64,000 nucleotides of DNA, taken from positions 5,016,001-5,080,000 of the forward strand of contig CP020563.1 in the NCBI GenBank assembly GCA_002082585.1. Reading direction: 5' to 3'. Of the stretch, positions 26,681-34,555 are shown in pieces (position 1 is the first letter of the stretch; every line of letters starts with the position of its first letter). Position numbers and translations under genes: made by a program. The notes beneath the pieces were generated by a model. It searched no databases. It saw only the letters and a list, made by a program, of their open reading frames with translations, and was not told where the DNA came from. The DNA is from Kitasatospora albolonga. GTDB lineage: Bacteria > Actinomycetota > Actinomycetes > Streptomycetales > Streptomycetaceae.

Positions 26681-27868
26681 ATGAACGAGACAGCGTCCCT
26701 GAGAGCCCGTGCCGAGATCGACCTCGCCGCGCTGCGCGCCAATGTGCGTGCTCTGCGCGAGCGGGCGGCCGGGGCACAGCTCATGGCCGTGGTGAAGTCC
26801 GACGGTTACGGGCACGGGGCCGTGCCCGTGGCCCGGGCCGCCCGCGAGGCCGGGGCCACCTGGCTCGGCACCGCCACCCCGCACGAGGCCCTCGCCCTGC
26901 GGGCCGCCGGGCTCGACGGCCCGATCATGTGCTGGCTCTGGACGCCGGGCGGGCCCTGGCGCGAGGCGGTCGAGGCCGGTATCGACGTGTCGGTCAGCGC
27001 GTTGTGGGCCCTGCGCGAGGCCGTCGCGGCGGCCACCGCCGCCGGTCGCCCGGCCCGCGTCCAGCTCAAGGCCGACACCGGCCTCGGACGCAACGGCTGC
27101 CAGCCCGCCGACTGGCCGGAACTCGTCGCCGAGGCCCGCACCGCAGAGCGGACGGGCGCCATCCGGATCACCGGCCTCTGGTCCCACTTCGCCTGCGCCG
27201 ACGAGCCCGGCCACCCGTCGATCGCCGCCCAGCTCTCCGCGTTCCGGGACATGGTCGCGTACGCCGAGAAGGAGGGCGTCGACCCCGAGGTCCGCCACCT
27301 CGCCAACTCCCCGGCCACACTGACGCTCCCCGAGGCCCACTTCGACCTCGTACGGACCGGCATCGCGATGTACGGCGTCTCGCCCGCCCCCGAGCTGGGC
27401 ACCCCCGCCGAGCTGGGGCTCCGCCCGGTGATGACGCTCGCCGCCGCCGTCGCCCTGGTCAAGGACGTCCCGGCCGGGCACGGCGTCAGCTACGGCCACC
27501 ACTACGCGACCCCCGCCGAGACCACGCTCGGCCTGATCCCCGTCGGCTACGCGGACGGCATCCCGCGCCACGCGTCGGGGCGCGGCCCCGTCCTGGTCGG
27601 CGGCCGGGTCCGTACGGCGGCGGGCCGCGTCGCCATGGACCAGTTCGTCGTCGACCTCGGCGGCGACCGGCCCGAACCGGGCGCGGAGGCCGTGCTGTTC
27701 GGACCGGGCGACCGGGGCGAGCCGACCGTCGAGGACTGGGCGGTGGCCGCCGGGACGATCGGGTACGAGATCGTCACCCGGATCGGGAGCCGGGTACCGA
27801 GGGTGTACGTGAACGAGACGGCCGGTCCGGAAGGCCCGGCCCATCCGAGCGGGGGCACGGCACGGTGA
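26681..27868 (+). CDS. alr: Alanine racemase
   Basis: A 395-residue PLP enzyme that interconverts L- and D-alanine for peptidoglycan. The PLP lysine is Lys39 in AVVKSDGYGHG; the second catalytic base is the Tyr in HGVSYGHHYATP; IPVGYADG and GRVAMDQ are also typical. The start codon is not preceded by a clear Shine-Dalgarno. Its TGA overlaps the GTG of the next gene (GTGA), so the racemase and hydrolase are coupled. Confidence 0.96.
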   Translation: MNETASLRARAEIDLAALRANVRALRERAAGAQLMAVVKSDGYGHGAVPVARAAREAGATWLGTATPHEALALRAAGLDGPIMCWLWTPGGPWREAVEAGIDVSVSALWALREAVAAATAAGRPARVQLKADTGLGRNGCQPADWPELVAEARTAERTGAIRITGLWSHFACADEPGHPSIAAQLSAFRDMVAYAEKEGVDPEVRHLANSPATLTLPEAHFDLVRTGIAMYGVSPAPELGTPAELGLRPVMTLAAAVALVKDVPAGHGVSYGHHYATPAETTLGLIPVGYADGIPRHASGRGPVLVGGRVRTAAGRVAMDQFVVDLGGDRPEPGAEAVLFGPGDRGEPTVEDWAVAAGTIGYEIVTRIGSRVPRVYVNETAGPEGPAHPSGGTAR

Positions 27869-29238
27869 GCGACAGCAGCGCGGGGGCGGCGGGGGACGTC
27901 GTGGCGGCGGCCGCCACGACAGCGGCCAGCTGGCGGCGGGCGGGTGTCGCCGGGGCCGCGATAGGAGTGCTCGCGGCGAGCGCGGCGGCCGGGGTCGCCG
28001 TCGAGCGGCTCACCGTCGGGCGCGGGATGCGCAAGAAGGCCCGCCTCGCGCTGGACGCGACCGGGCCCTACGGCTCGCTGCGCGGGACGCCGGGCCGGGC
28101 GGTCGCCGACGACGGGACCGAGCTGTACTACGAGGTCGACGAGGTGGAGCCGCCGCGGGCGGCCGGGGGAAACGGTTCACCCGGGGGCGCCTCCGGCCTC
28201 GCCGACCGTACGACCGCTTCTGATGTGGGCCGTACGACCGCCACTGATTCCGGCCGTACGACCGCCACCGCCGACCGTACGAGTGCTTCCGACCGCCCGA
28301 CCGCCTCCGGCAGCCGTCGGCGGCGGCTCTTCGGGCGCAAGGCCCCCGCCCCCGTCACCGTCGTCTTCAGCCACGGCTACTGCCTCGGCCAGGACTCCTG
28401 GCACTTCCAGCGCGCCGCCCTGCGCGGCCTCGTCCGCGCCGTCTACTGGGACCAGCGCAGCCACGGCCGCTCCGAGCGCGGCCGGGCCCAGGCGGACGGG
28501 GTGGCCCTCGGCATCGACCAGCTGGGCCGCGATCTGAAGGCCGTCATCGACGCGGCGGCCCCCGAGGGGCCGATCGTGCTCGTCGGCCACTCCATGGGCG
28601 GCATGACGATGATGGCGCTGGCCGACCAGTACCCGGCCCTCATCCGCGACCGGGTCGCCGCCGTCGCGTTCGTCGGCACCTCCAGCGGCAGGCTCGGCGA
28701 GGTCAACTTCGGGCTGCCGGTGGCGGGCGTGCGGGCGGTGCGCCGGGTGCTGCCGGGGGTGCTGCGGGCGCTGGGTACGCAGGCGGAGCTGGTGGAGAAG
28801 GGGCGCCGGGCCACCGCCGACCTCTTCGCCGGGCTCATCAAGCGGTACTCGTTCAGCTCCCGGGACGTGGACCCGGCGGTCGCCCGGTTCGCGGAGCGGC
28901 TGATCGAGTCGACCCCGATCGACGTGGTCGCCGAGTTCTACCCGGCCTTCACCGAGCACGACAAGAGCGGTGCGCTGCCCGTCTTCCGGGATCTGCCCGT
29001 GCTGATCCTGGCCGGGGAGAAGGACCTCGTCACCCCCAGCTCGCACAGCGAGGCCATCGCGGACGTCCTGCCGGAGGCCGAGCTGATCCTGGTGCCGGAC
29101 GCCGGGCACCTGGTGATGCTGGAGCACCCGGAGACGGTCACCGACCGGCTGGCCGACCTGCTCGTACGCGGCGGAGCGGTGGCTGCCGCTAACGTTGGCG
29201 AGCATGGAAACACCGCACAGCAGCCCGGCCGCCGATAG
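27865..29238 (+). CDS. Alpha/beta hydrolase with N-terminal membrane segment
   Basis: A 457-residue product. An Ala-rich N-terminal hydrophobic segment (about residues 28-52) may anchor it. A low-complexity Thr/Ala/Arg-rich insert (about 112-150) follows, then a classic hydrolase fold: oxyanion FSHGY, nucleophile elbow GHSMGG, an acid Asp in EKDLVTP and the His in DAGHLVMLEHP. The substrate is unknown. It overlaps alr at its start and tsaE at its end (35 bp), so it belongs to the alr-hydrolase-tsaE operon typical of actinomycetes. Confidence 0.9.
   Translation: MSDSSAGAAGDVVAAAATTAASWRRAGVAGAAIGVLAASAAAGVAVERLTVGRGMRKKARLALDATGPYGSLRGTPGRAVADDGTELYYEVDEVEPPRAAGGNGSPGGASGLADRTTASDVGRTTATDSGRTTATADRTSASDRPTASGSRRRRLFGRKAPAPVTVVFSHGYCLGQDSWHFQRAALRGLVRAVYWDQRSHGRSERGRAQADGVALGIDQLGRDLKAVIDAAAPEGPIVLVGHSMGGMTMMALADQYPALIRDRVAAVAFVGTSSGRLGEVNFGLPVAGVRAVRRVLPGVLRALGTQAELVEKGRRATADLFAGLIKRYSFSSRDVDPAVARFAERLIESTPIDVVAEFYPAFTEHDKSGALPVFRDLPVLILAGEKDLVTPSSHSEAIADVLPEAELILVPDAGHLVMLEHPETVTDRLADLLVRGGAVAAANVGEHGNTAQQPGRR
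28201..28312. repeat. Degenerate repeat inside the hydrolase gene
   Basis: Copies of a unit of about 24 bp containing GCCGTACGACCGC encode repeated RTTA-type peptides (DRTTAS, GRTTAT, GRTTAT, DRTSAS, DRPTAS). The repeats form an unstructured linker between the N-terminal part and the hydrolase core. Confidence 0.75.
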
Positions 29239-29752
29239 CTCCGGGACGGCCGTGGCGCCGGCCGTTCCCGAGGCCGTCACCCTGACGCTCACCGTCGAGT
29301 CCCCCGAACAGATGCAGGACCTGGGCCGCCGCCTCGCCCGGGTCCTGGCCCCCGGCGACCTGGTCATGCTCACGGGCGAGCTGGGCGCCGGGAAGACGAC
29401 GCTGACCCGGGGGCTCGGTGAGGGCCTCGGCGTACGCGGCGCGGTCACCTCGCCCACCTTCGTCATCGCCCGCGTCCACCCCTCGCTGGTCGAGGGCCCG
29501 GCCCTCGTCCACGTGGACGCGTACCGCCTGGGCGGCGGGCTCGACGAGATGGAGGACCTCGATCTCGATGTGTCGCTGCCGGAGTCGGTGGTGGTCGTGG
29601 AGTGGGGCGACGGCAAGGTGGAGGAGCTCTCCGAGGACCGGCTCCGCGTGCTCATCGACCGCGCGACCGGCGACACGGACGACGAGCGGCGCGAGGTGAC
29701 CCTGGTGGGCATCGGGGCGCGCTGGGCGCGGCTGCGGGAGGAGCTGGCGTAA
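29204..29752 (+). CDS. tsaE: tRNA threonylcarbamoyladenosine biosynthesis ATPase TsaE
   Basis: A 182-residue product with Walker A GELGAGKTT, followed by TSPTFVIARVHP, HVDAYRL and VVVEWGDG, all diagnostic of TsaE (YjeE). It supports the TsaBD complex in making t6A37 on ANN-decoding tRNAs. The ATG at 29204 lies inside the 3' end of the hydrolase gene; an upstream TTG is possible. tsaB and tsaD are about 1.2 kb downstream, separated by two small unrelated genes. Confidence 0.95.
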   Translation: METPHSSPAADSSGTAVAPAVPEAVTLTLTVESPEQMQDLGRRLARVLAPGDLVMLTGELGAGKTTLTRGLGEGLGVRGAVTSPTFVIARVHPSLVEGPALVHVDAYRLGGGLDEMEDLDLDVSLPESVVVVEWGDGKVEELSEDRLRVLIDRATGDTDDERREVTLVGIGARWARLREELA

Positions 29753-29866
29753 CCCGGGCGTCACGCGGCGGAGCGGCCGGGCCCCGCACGGGACTCGCCT
29801 TCCCGACGGGCTGTCGGTAAATTGTTGCGCACGGGACGGTGGTCGTGGTCACATGGGTACGAGACC

Positions 29867-29886
29867 TGGTTAGGTCTACCTAACCA
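29867..29886. promoter_or_regulatory. 20-bp palindromic operator candidate
   Basis: TGGTTAGGT and ACCTAACCA flank a two-base centre: a perfect 9-bp inverted repeat 31 bp before the start of the 67-residue gene. A dimeric repressor site is the simplest reading. It resembles an iron box only superficially, since the spacing of the half-sites differs. Confidence 0.6.
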
Positions 29887-29917
29887 CGACCTCCACCGGA
29901 GCCCCCAGGAGGCATCC

Positions 29918-30121
29918 ATGCCGACGCCCGAGCGCGCGGAGCAGCCGTCGCAGCAGCAGCCGACGCCGTCCGCCCTGTCGATGAAGGACCTGCTGGCTTC
30001 GTACGCGGCGGCCACCGCGGTCTCCACCCCACCGAGCGACGCGGCGGACGAACCGGACGCGGCGCGGGACGGGGACGAGGAGACCGGGCACGGGAGCGCC
30101 GTGCGCCGCCGGGCAGCGTAA
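29918..30121 (+). CDS. Short hypothetical protein (67 residues)
   Basis: The ATG has a near-perfect AGGAGG site six to ten bases upstream. The product is hydrophilic: a Gln/Pro-rich start (SQQQPTPSAL), a short helix MKDLLASYAAATAV, and an acidic then basic tail. It is not recognised as a characterised family, though similar short proteins seem to occur in Streptomyces. A palindromic operator candidate precedes it and its TAA lies in a 27-bp repeat. It separates tsaE from tsaB. Confidence 0.6.
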   Translation: MPTPERAEQPSQQQPTPSALSMKDLLASYAAATAVSTPPSDAADEPDAARDGDEETGHGSAVRRRAA

Positions 30122-30200
30122 AGAGCACGCCGAAGGCAACAGCGTAAGGAGCACGCCGAAGGCCGACAGCGCAAAGAGCACGCTGAAGGACGACAGCGTA
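30115..30200. repeat. 27-bp tandem repeat spanning the stop of the 67-residue gene
   Basis: Units start at 30115, 30141, 30168 and 30195 (core AGCGTAAAGAGCACGCCGAAGG). The gene's TAA (30119-30121) is in unit 1 and recurs in unit 2 and in the partial unit at 30195; unit 3 has CAA instead. It is followed by a weak GGCGC..GCGCC hairpin before the convergent gene. Confidence 0.85.
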
Positions 30201-30266
30201 AAAAGGCGCCTCCTGGGGGAGCGCCCTCCTGAAAGAGCGCTCCAAAAGAAGGCGCCCGGTCCCGCC

Positions 30267-30836
30267 CTAGCGGACGACGACCACCTTGGCGCCGACCGTC
30301 GCGAACGTCCACATCGCGTTGCCGTCCTCCCGCGTCATCCGTACACCGCCCGTCTTCGACGTCGGGTCCGGGGCCTCCATCGAGCCGTCCTGCGCCGCGC
30401 TGAAGCCCACCGCCACGTTGTCCACGTTGGCGAAGCGCACCACGTGCTCGATCGGCACGCCGTCGGAGCCCTGGACCGTGCCCGAGCGCGAGGTGACCTG
30501 GTAGACGTCCGGCGGCGGGCTGACGGGGCTCGGCATCACGGTGAAGGTCCGCAGCGCCTTGCCGTTCCCGTCGACCAGCCACACCCGCCGGTCCTTCAGC
30601 GCGTAGACCACACGCTCACCGGTGCCCGAGTCCGCCGGGACCGCGTGCGGGTCCTTCGTGGGCTTCGGCTTCGCGGTGGGCCGGTCGGTGGCGGACGCGG
30701 AGGACTTCGGGGTGGCCGAGGCGGACGAGGCCACCGAGTCGGGCGCGTTCGCGGACGCCTGGTAGGCGAGGACGGCGACCACGACGACCGCCGCCGCAGT
30801 GAGCCCGGCCACCATTCCCGAGCTTCCCCTTGCCAC
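30267..30836 (-). CDS. Membrane-anchored YkuD-like protein lacking the catalytic Cys
   Basis: A 189-residue product. An N-terminal membrane segment (about residues 7-25, VAGLTAAAVVVVAVLAY) is followed by a Ser/Ala/Lys/Pro linker, then a domain reading RVVYALKDRRVWLVDGNGK, FTVMPSP, VTSRSGTVQG and TGGVRMTREDGNAMW, with a final GAKVVVV. This matches the layout of L,D-transpeptidases (YkuD), in which SHGCVRM carries the catalytic His and Cys. Here the HGC is TGG (Thr162, Gly164), so it should not be catalytic. GTG start with AAGGGGAG upstream. It may be a wall-binding or regulatory relative. The assignment is inferred from the pattern of conserved residues. Confidence 0.65.
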   Translation of the reverse strand: MARGSSGMVAGLTAAAVVVVAVLAYQASANAPDSVASSASATPKSSASATDRPTAKPKPTKDPHAVPADSGTGERVVYALKDRRVWLVDGNGKALRTFTVMPSPVSPPPDVYQVTSRSGTVQGSDGVPIEHVVRFANVDNVAVGFSAAQDGSMEAPDPTSKTGGVRMTREDGNAMWTFATVGAKVVVVR

Positions 30837-30988
30837 CGTGACTCCCCTTTCGGCTGCGTTCTGCCGCATGTCGTACAAGCGTTTACGTCGTACCCGCGGA
30901 TACCCGGTGACGGTAGCAGCAGAGGGCGGGCCGACCGGGACGCCGTACGGACGCCGTACCGCCGTCGGCGGAGCCGTAGGCTGTTTGC

Positions 30989-31654
30989 GTGCTCTTGCTC
31001 GCCATGGATACCGCCACGCCCGCCGTCACCGTCGCCCTGCACGACGGTGCGTCCGTCATCGCCTCCTCCGGCCAGGTCGACGCCCGCAGGCACGGTGAAC
31101 TGCTGCTGCCCGCCGTCGACCGGGTCCTCGCCGAGGCCGGGGTGAAGCTCGACGCCGTGACGGGCGTGGTCGTGGGCGTGGGCCCCGGCCCCTACACCGG
31201 GCTGCGGGTCGGCCTGGTCACCGCCGCCACCTTCGGCTCCGCCCTCTCCGTCCCCGTGCACGGGATCTGCACCCTGGACGGACTGGCGTACGCCGCCGGG
31301 CAGGACGGCGGCCTGGAGGGGCCCTTCGCCGTGGCGACGGACGCGCGCCGCAAGGAGGTGTACTGGGCACGGTACGAGGACGCCCGCACCCGTACGGGTG
31401 ACCCCGCCGTCGACCGGCCCGCCGACATCGCCGCCGAACTGGCCGGGCTCCCCGTGGTCGGCGCGGGCGCGGCCCTCTACCCGGACGCCTTCCCGGACGC
31501 GCGCGGCCCCGAGCACGTCTCCGCCGCCTCGCTCGCCTCGCTCGCCGCCGAACGGCTCGCCGCCGGGCAGGAGCTGCTGGAGCCGCAGCCGCTCTATCTG
31601 CGCCGGCCCGACGCCCAGGTACCGAAGAACTACAAGGTGGTCACCCCCAAGTGA
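30989..31654 (+). CDS. tsaB: tRNA threonylcarbamoyladenosine biosynthesis protein TsaB
   Basis: A 221-residue ASKHA-fold protein beginning VLLLAMDTATPAVTVALHDG, with RHGELLLPAVDRVL and GVGPGPYTGLRVG, the TsaB signature. It is the scaffold partner of TsaD in t6A synthesis. GTG start. The stop overlaps the rimI start (GTGA), and rimI overlaps tsaD, forming a tightly coupled tsaB-rimI-tsaD operon. Confidence 0.95.
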   Translation: MLLLAMDTATPAVTVALHDGASVIASSGQVDARRHGELLLPAVDRVLAEAGVKLDAVTGVVVGVGPGPYTGLRVGLVTAATFGSALSVPVHGICTLDGLAYAAGQDGGLEGPFAVATDARRKEVYWARYEDARTRTGDPAVDRPADIAAELAGLPVVGAGAALYPDAFPDARGPEHVSAASLASLAAERLAAGQELLEPQPLYLRRPDAQVPKNYKVVTPK

Positions 31655-32157
31655 GCGCCGCCACCACCGCCGTACTGCGCGAGATGCGCTGGTGGGACAT
31701 CGAACCGGTGCTGGAGCTCGAACACGCGCTCTTCCCGGACGACGCCTGGTCGCCCGGCATGTTCTGGTCCGAGCTGGCCCACGCCCGCGGCCCCGGCGCC
31801 ACCCGCCACTACGTCGTCGCCGAGGACCCGGTCACCGGCCGGATCACCGGATACGCGGGGCTCGCCGCCCTCGGCGACCTCTCCGACGTCCAGACCATCG
31901 CGGTCAGCCGGGACGCCTGGGGCACCGGCCTGGGCTCCGAGCTCCTCACCGACCTGCTGAAGGCCGCGACCGCCTTCGAGTGCGCCACCGTGCTCCTGGA
32001 GGTCCGCGTCGACAACACCCGCGCGCAGAAGCTGTACGAGCGCTTCGGCTTCGAGCCGATCGGCTTCCGGCGCGGCTACTACCAGCCGGGGAACATCGAC
32101 GCCCTGGTCATGCGCCTCACCCTGCAAGAGCACGCACCAGAGACCGGGACTGAATGA
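31651..32157 (+). CDS. rimI: Ribosomal protein S18-alanine N-acetyltransferase
   Basis: A 168-residue GNAT enzyme: [17 protein letters not shown] at the N-terminus, [17 protein letters not shown] as the acetyl-CoA loop and [20 protein letters not shown] as the C-terminal signature. RimI acetylates the N-terminus of ribosomal protein S18 in the family archetype. Four-base overlaps on both sides tie it to tsaB and tsaD. Confidence 0.93.
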   Translation: MSAATTAVLREMRWWDIEPVLELEHALFPDDAWSPGMFWSELAHARGPGATRHYVVAEDPVTGRITGYAGLAALGDLSDVQTIAVSRDAWGTGLGSELLTDLLKAATAFECATVLLEVRVDNTRAQKLYERFGFEPIGFRRGYYQPGNIDALVMRLTLQEHAPETGTE

Positions 32158-33275
32158 TGGCTGCCGACGAACCCCTCGTACTCGGCATCGAGACCTCCTG
32201 CGACGAGACCGGCGTCGGTATCGTGCGCGGGACCACCCTGCTCGCGGACGCCGTCGCCTCCAGCGTCGACACCCACGCCCGCTTCGGCGGCGTCGTCCCG
32301 GAGATCGCCTCGCGCGCCCACCTGGAGGCGATGGTCCCCACCATCGAGCGCGCCCTGAAGGAGGCCGGGGTGAGCGCCCGCGACCTCGACGGGATCGCCG
32401 TCACCTCGGGCCCCGGGCTCGCGGGGGCGCTGCTCGTCGGCGTCTCGGCGGCGAAGGCGTACGCGTACGCCCTGAACAAGCCGCTGTACGGGGTCAACCA
32501 CCTGGCCTCCCACATCTGCGTCGACCAGCTGGAGCACGGCCCGCTGCCCGAGCCGACCATGGCGCTCCTGGTCAGCGGCGGCCACTCGTCCCTGCTGCTG
32601 GCCCCCGACATCACCGCCGACGTCCGCCCGCTCGGCGCGACCATCGACGACGCGGCGGGCGAGGCGTTCGACAAGATCGCCCGGGTGCTGGACCTCGGCT
32701 TCCCCGGCGGCCCGGTCATCGACCGGCTGGCCCGGGAGGGCGACCCGAAGGCCATCGCGTTCCCGCGCGGTCTCACCGGCCCCCGCGACGCCCCGTACGA
32801 CTTCTCCTTCTCCGGCCTGAAGACCTCGGTCGCCCGCTGGATCGAGGCGAAGCGGGCGGCGGGCGAGGAGGTGCCCGTACGGGATGTGGCGGCGTCCTTC
32901 CAGGAGGCCGTGGTGGACGTGCTGACGCGAAAGGCGGTGCGGGCCTGCAAGGACGAGGGCGTCGACCACCTGATGATCGGCGGCGGGGTCGCGGCCAACT
33001 CCCGGCTCCGCGCGCTGGCGCAGGAGCGGTGCGAGCGGGCGGGCATCCGGCTGAGGGTGCCGCGGCCGAAGCTCTGCACGGACAACGGCGCGATGGTCGC
33101 GGCGCTCGGTGCGGAGATGGTCGCCCGCAACCGGCGCCCCTCCGACCTGGAGCTGTCGGCGGACTCCTCGCTGCCGGTGACAGAACCGCACGTTCCGGGT
33201 GCGCAGCACGGGCATGGCCACTCCCACGACCACGATCACGTGCACGAGATCAGCAAGGACAACCTGTACTCATGA
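32154..33275 (+). CDS. tsaD: tRNA N6-adenosine threonylcarbamoyltransferase TsaD with His-rich tail
   Basis: A 373-residue catalytic subunit of the t6A machinery. [14 protein letters not shown] opens the ASKHA fold; the metal-binding histidines are His116 and His120 (NHLASH); [10 protein letters not shown] and CTDNGAMVA follow. Beyond the usual family end the protein carries about 30 extra residues with the His-rich run [20 protein letters not shown] start overlapping the rimI stop; the second ATG is equally possible. The next small gene overlaps its stop by four bases. Confidence 0.95.
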   Translation: MMAADEPLVLGIETSCDETGVGIVRGTTLLADAVASSVDTHARFGGVVPEIASRAHLEAMVPTIERALKEAGVSARDLDGIAVTSGPGLAGALLVGVSAAKAYAYALNKPLYGVNHLASHICVDQLEHGPLPEPTMALLVSGGHSSLLLAPDITADVRPLGATIDDAAGEAFDKIARVLDLGFPGGPVIDRLAREGDPKAIAFPRGLTGPRDAPYDFSFSGLKTSVARWIEAKRAAGEEVPVRDVAASFQEAVVDVLTRKAVRACKDEGVDHLMIGGGVAANSRLRALAQERCERAGIRLRVPRPKLCTDNGAMVAALGAEMVARNRRPSDLELSADSSLPVTEPHVPGAQHGHGHSHDHDHVHEISKDNLYS

Positions 33276-33544
33276 GTGGCGCCGCGACCATCGTCCTGAT
33301 GTGGGAGGCCCGCGCCGTGGAGGGCCGGGGAGGCGAGCTCCTGGAGTGGGCCCGCGCCCGGTCCGCCGAGCTCTCCCGCGAACCGGCCCGCCGCGAACTC
33401 CTGCGCGCCCCGCAGGACCGGGTGCTGGTCATGACGTGGTGGGAGGGCGCCTCGTACGCCGATGACCTCCCCGAACTCCCCGAGCCCGACGCCACCCTGA
33501 TCACCCGGCCGGTGCACCGGTGGCGGTTCGAGGCGGTGGGCTGA
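33272..33544 (+). CDS. Small hypothetical protein, last gene of the tsa operon
   Basis: A 90-residue product translated from an ATGA overlap with tsaD. It has strand-helix-strand character ([21 protein letters not shown], then [11 protein letters not shown]) like a dimeric alpha/beta-barrel or antibiotic-biosynthesis-monooxygenase-type protein, but no signature was recognised. Its role is unknown; operon position is the only functional hint. Confidence 0.7.
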   Translation: MSGAATIVLMWEARAVEGRGGELLEWARARSAELSREPARRELLRAPQDRVLVMTWWEGASYADDLPELPEPDATLITRPVHRWRFEAVG

Positions 33545-33640
33545 GGGGGCTGTCCTCCGGGGGCTTTCGCGGGGGCCGCTGAGCCCCTCGATTGATCAGC
33601 GCCGCGAGCCCCGGCCGATCGCCCCGTGCCCCTCGGCCGC

Positions 33641-33790
33641 TCAGCTCCGCGTGCCCCTCGGCCGCTCAGCTCCGCGTGCCCCCCGGCTGCTCAGCGTCGC
33701 GCGCCCCCCGGCCGCTCAGCTCCGCGTGCCCCTCGGCCGCTCAGAGCCGCGCGCCCCCGGCCCGATCAGTCCCGGGTCCCCCGGGCGATC
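33641..33790. repeat. 25-bp tandem array overlapping the TetR stop codon
   Basis: The TCAG landmark recurs at 33641, 33666, 33691, 33716, 33741 and 33766: exactly 25 bp each (unit TCAGCTCCGCGTGCCCCTCG plus GCCGC). A degenerate copy lies at 33789. On the minus strand TCAG reads CTGA and contains the TetR stop (33766-33768). Because 25 is not a multiple of three, successive units put a stop in all three minus-strand frames. Confidence 0.88.
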
Positions 33791-34452
33791 AGCCCCTCCA
33801 CGATTGCGTCCAGCTCGGCCGCGACCTCGTAGTCGGCGGCGTACTCCCGCCAGTGCTCCTTCACCTCGGTGAGCCGGGGCAGCTCCGCCGTGTCCTTCTC
33901 CGTGATCATCTCCGGGAAGAACTCCCGGCGTGACGGCTGCTCCGCCCGGCGGGCCGCCGCCCGGCGGAAGACCAGGTCGCCGTAGACGTAGCTCCAGATC
34001 GTCCGGTACGCGCGCACCGAGCGGGCGGGGGAGAGGCCGCAGGCCAGGGCGGAGTCGATGATCTCCTCCACCATCCACAGCGCGTTCCGGTCGGTCAGCT
34101 CGCCGAGCGCCAGGATGTCCAGCACCCAGGGGATGCGGCCGATGATGTCGTGCATGTGCACGGCCACCGCCACCAGCCGCTCGCGCGGGTCCTCCGGCAG
34201 CTCCGGGCGGGGAAAGGCGGCGGCGGTGCCGGAGAGGGTGAGCATGAGCAGCTCGTCCTTGTCCTGCACGTAGTGGTAGAGCGCCATCGGCGTGCTGCCC
34301 AGCTCCTTCGCCACCCGCCGCATGGACAGGGCCGCCACGCCCTCCTCCTCGACGATGCGGCGCGCGGTGGCGACCATCACGTCCGGGTCCAGCCTGCGGG
34401 GGCGGCCCACGGGTTTCTTCGGGGGTTTCTTGGTCTTCTCGGTGCCTGACAC
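33766..34452 (-). CDS. TetR-family transcriptional repressor
   Basis: A 228-residue product. A basic leader (KKPPKKPVGRPRRLDP) precedes the TetR HTH (about residues 30-75: VEEEGVAALSMRRVAKELG, STPMALYHYVQDKDELL). The C-terminal part resembles TetR_C ligand-binding domains (ALGELTDRNALWMVEEIIDS, VYGDLVFRR). GTG start with AAGGGGAG upstream. It is divergent from an MFS exporter gene 103 bp away, with a palindrome between them, so it probably represses that transporter and itself, released by a transported drug. Confidence 0.9.
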   Translation of the reverse strand: MSGTEKTKKPPKKPVGRPRRLDPDVMVATARRIVEEEGVAALSMRRVAKELGSTPMALYHYVQDKDELLMLTLSGTAAAFPRPELPEDPRERLVAVAVHMHDIIGRIPWVLDILALGELTDRNALWMVEEIIDSALACGLSPARSVRAYRTIWSYVYGDLVFRRAAARRAEQPSRREFFPEMITEKDTAELPRLTEVKEHWREYAADYEVAAELDAIVEGLIARGTRD

Positions 34453-34502
34453 CTGGGCATTCTCCCCTTCCGGGGCCTTCTCCGTCCCTCCGGGTTTATT
34501 TT

Positions 34503-34516
34503 CTATACGTGTATGG
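34503..34516. promoter_or_regulatory. TetR operator candidate
   Basis: ATAC-GT-GTAT with an outer C-G pair, in the only AT-rich stretch of the 103-bp divergent gap between the TetR and MFS genes. Placement and symmetry fit a TetR-dimer site overlapping the promoters. Confidence 0.6.
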
Positions 34517-34555
34517 TAATTATCGGACCGAGGGCGGCGAAGGGGAGGGTGCGTC

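Noticed and set aside
29867..29886. Palindrome considered as a DmdR/IdeR iron box
   Set aside because: The TTAGGT and ACCTAA half-sites are two bases apart rather than the seven of the 19-bp iron box, and no iron gene is adjacent.
33641..33790. Regular 25-bp array considered as CRISPR
   Set aside because: The units abut directly with no spacers, no cas genes are nearby and the array overlaps a TetR stop codon.
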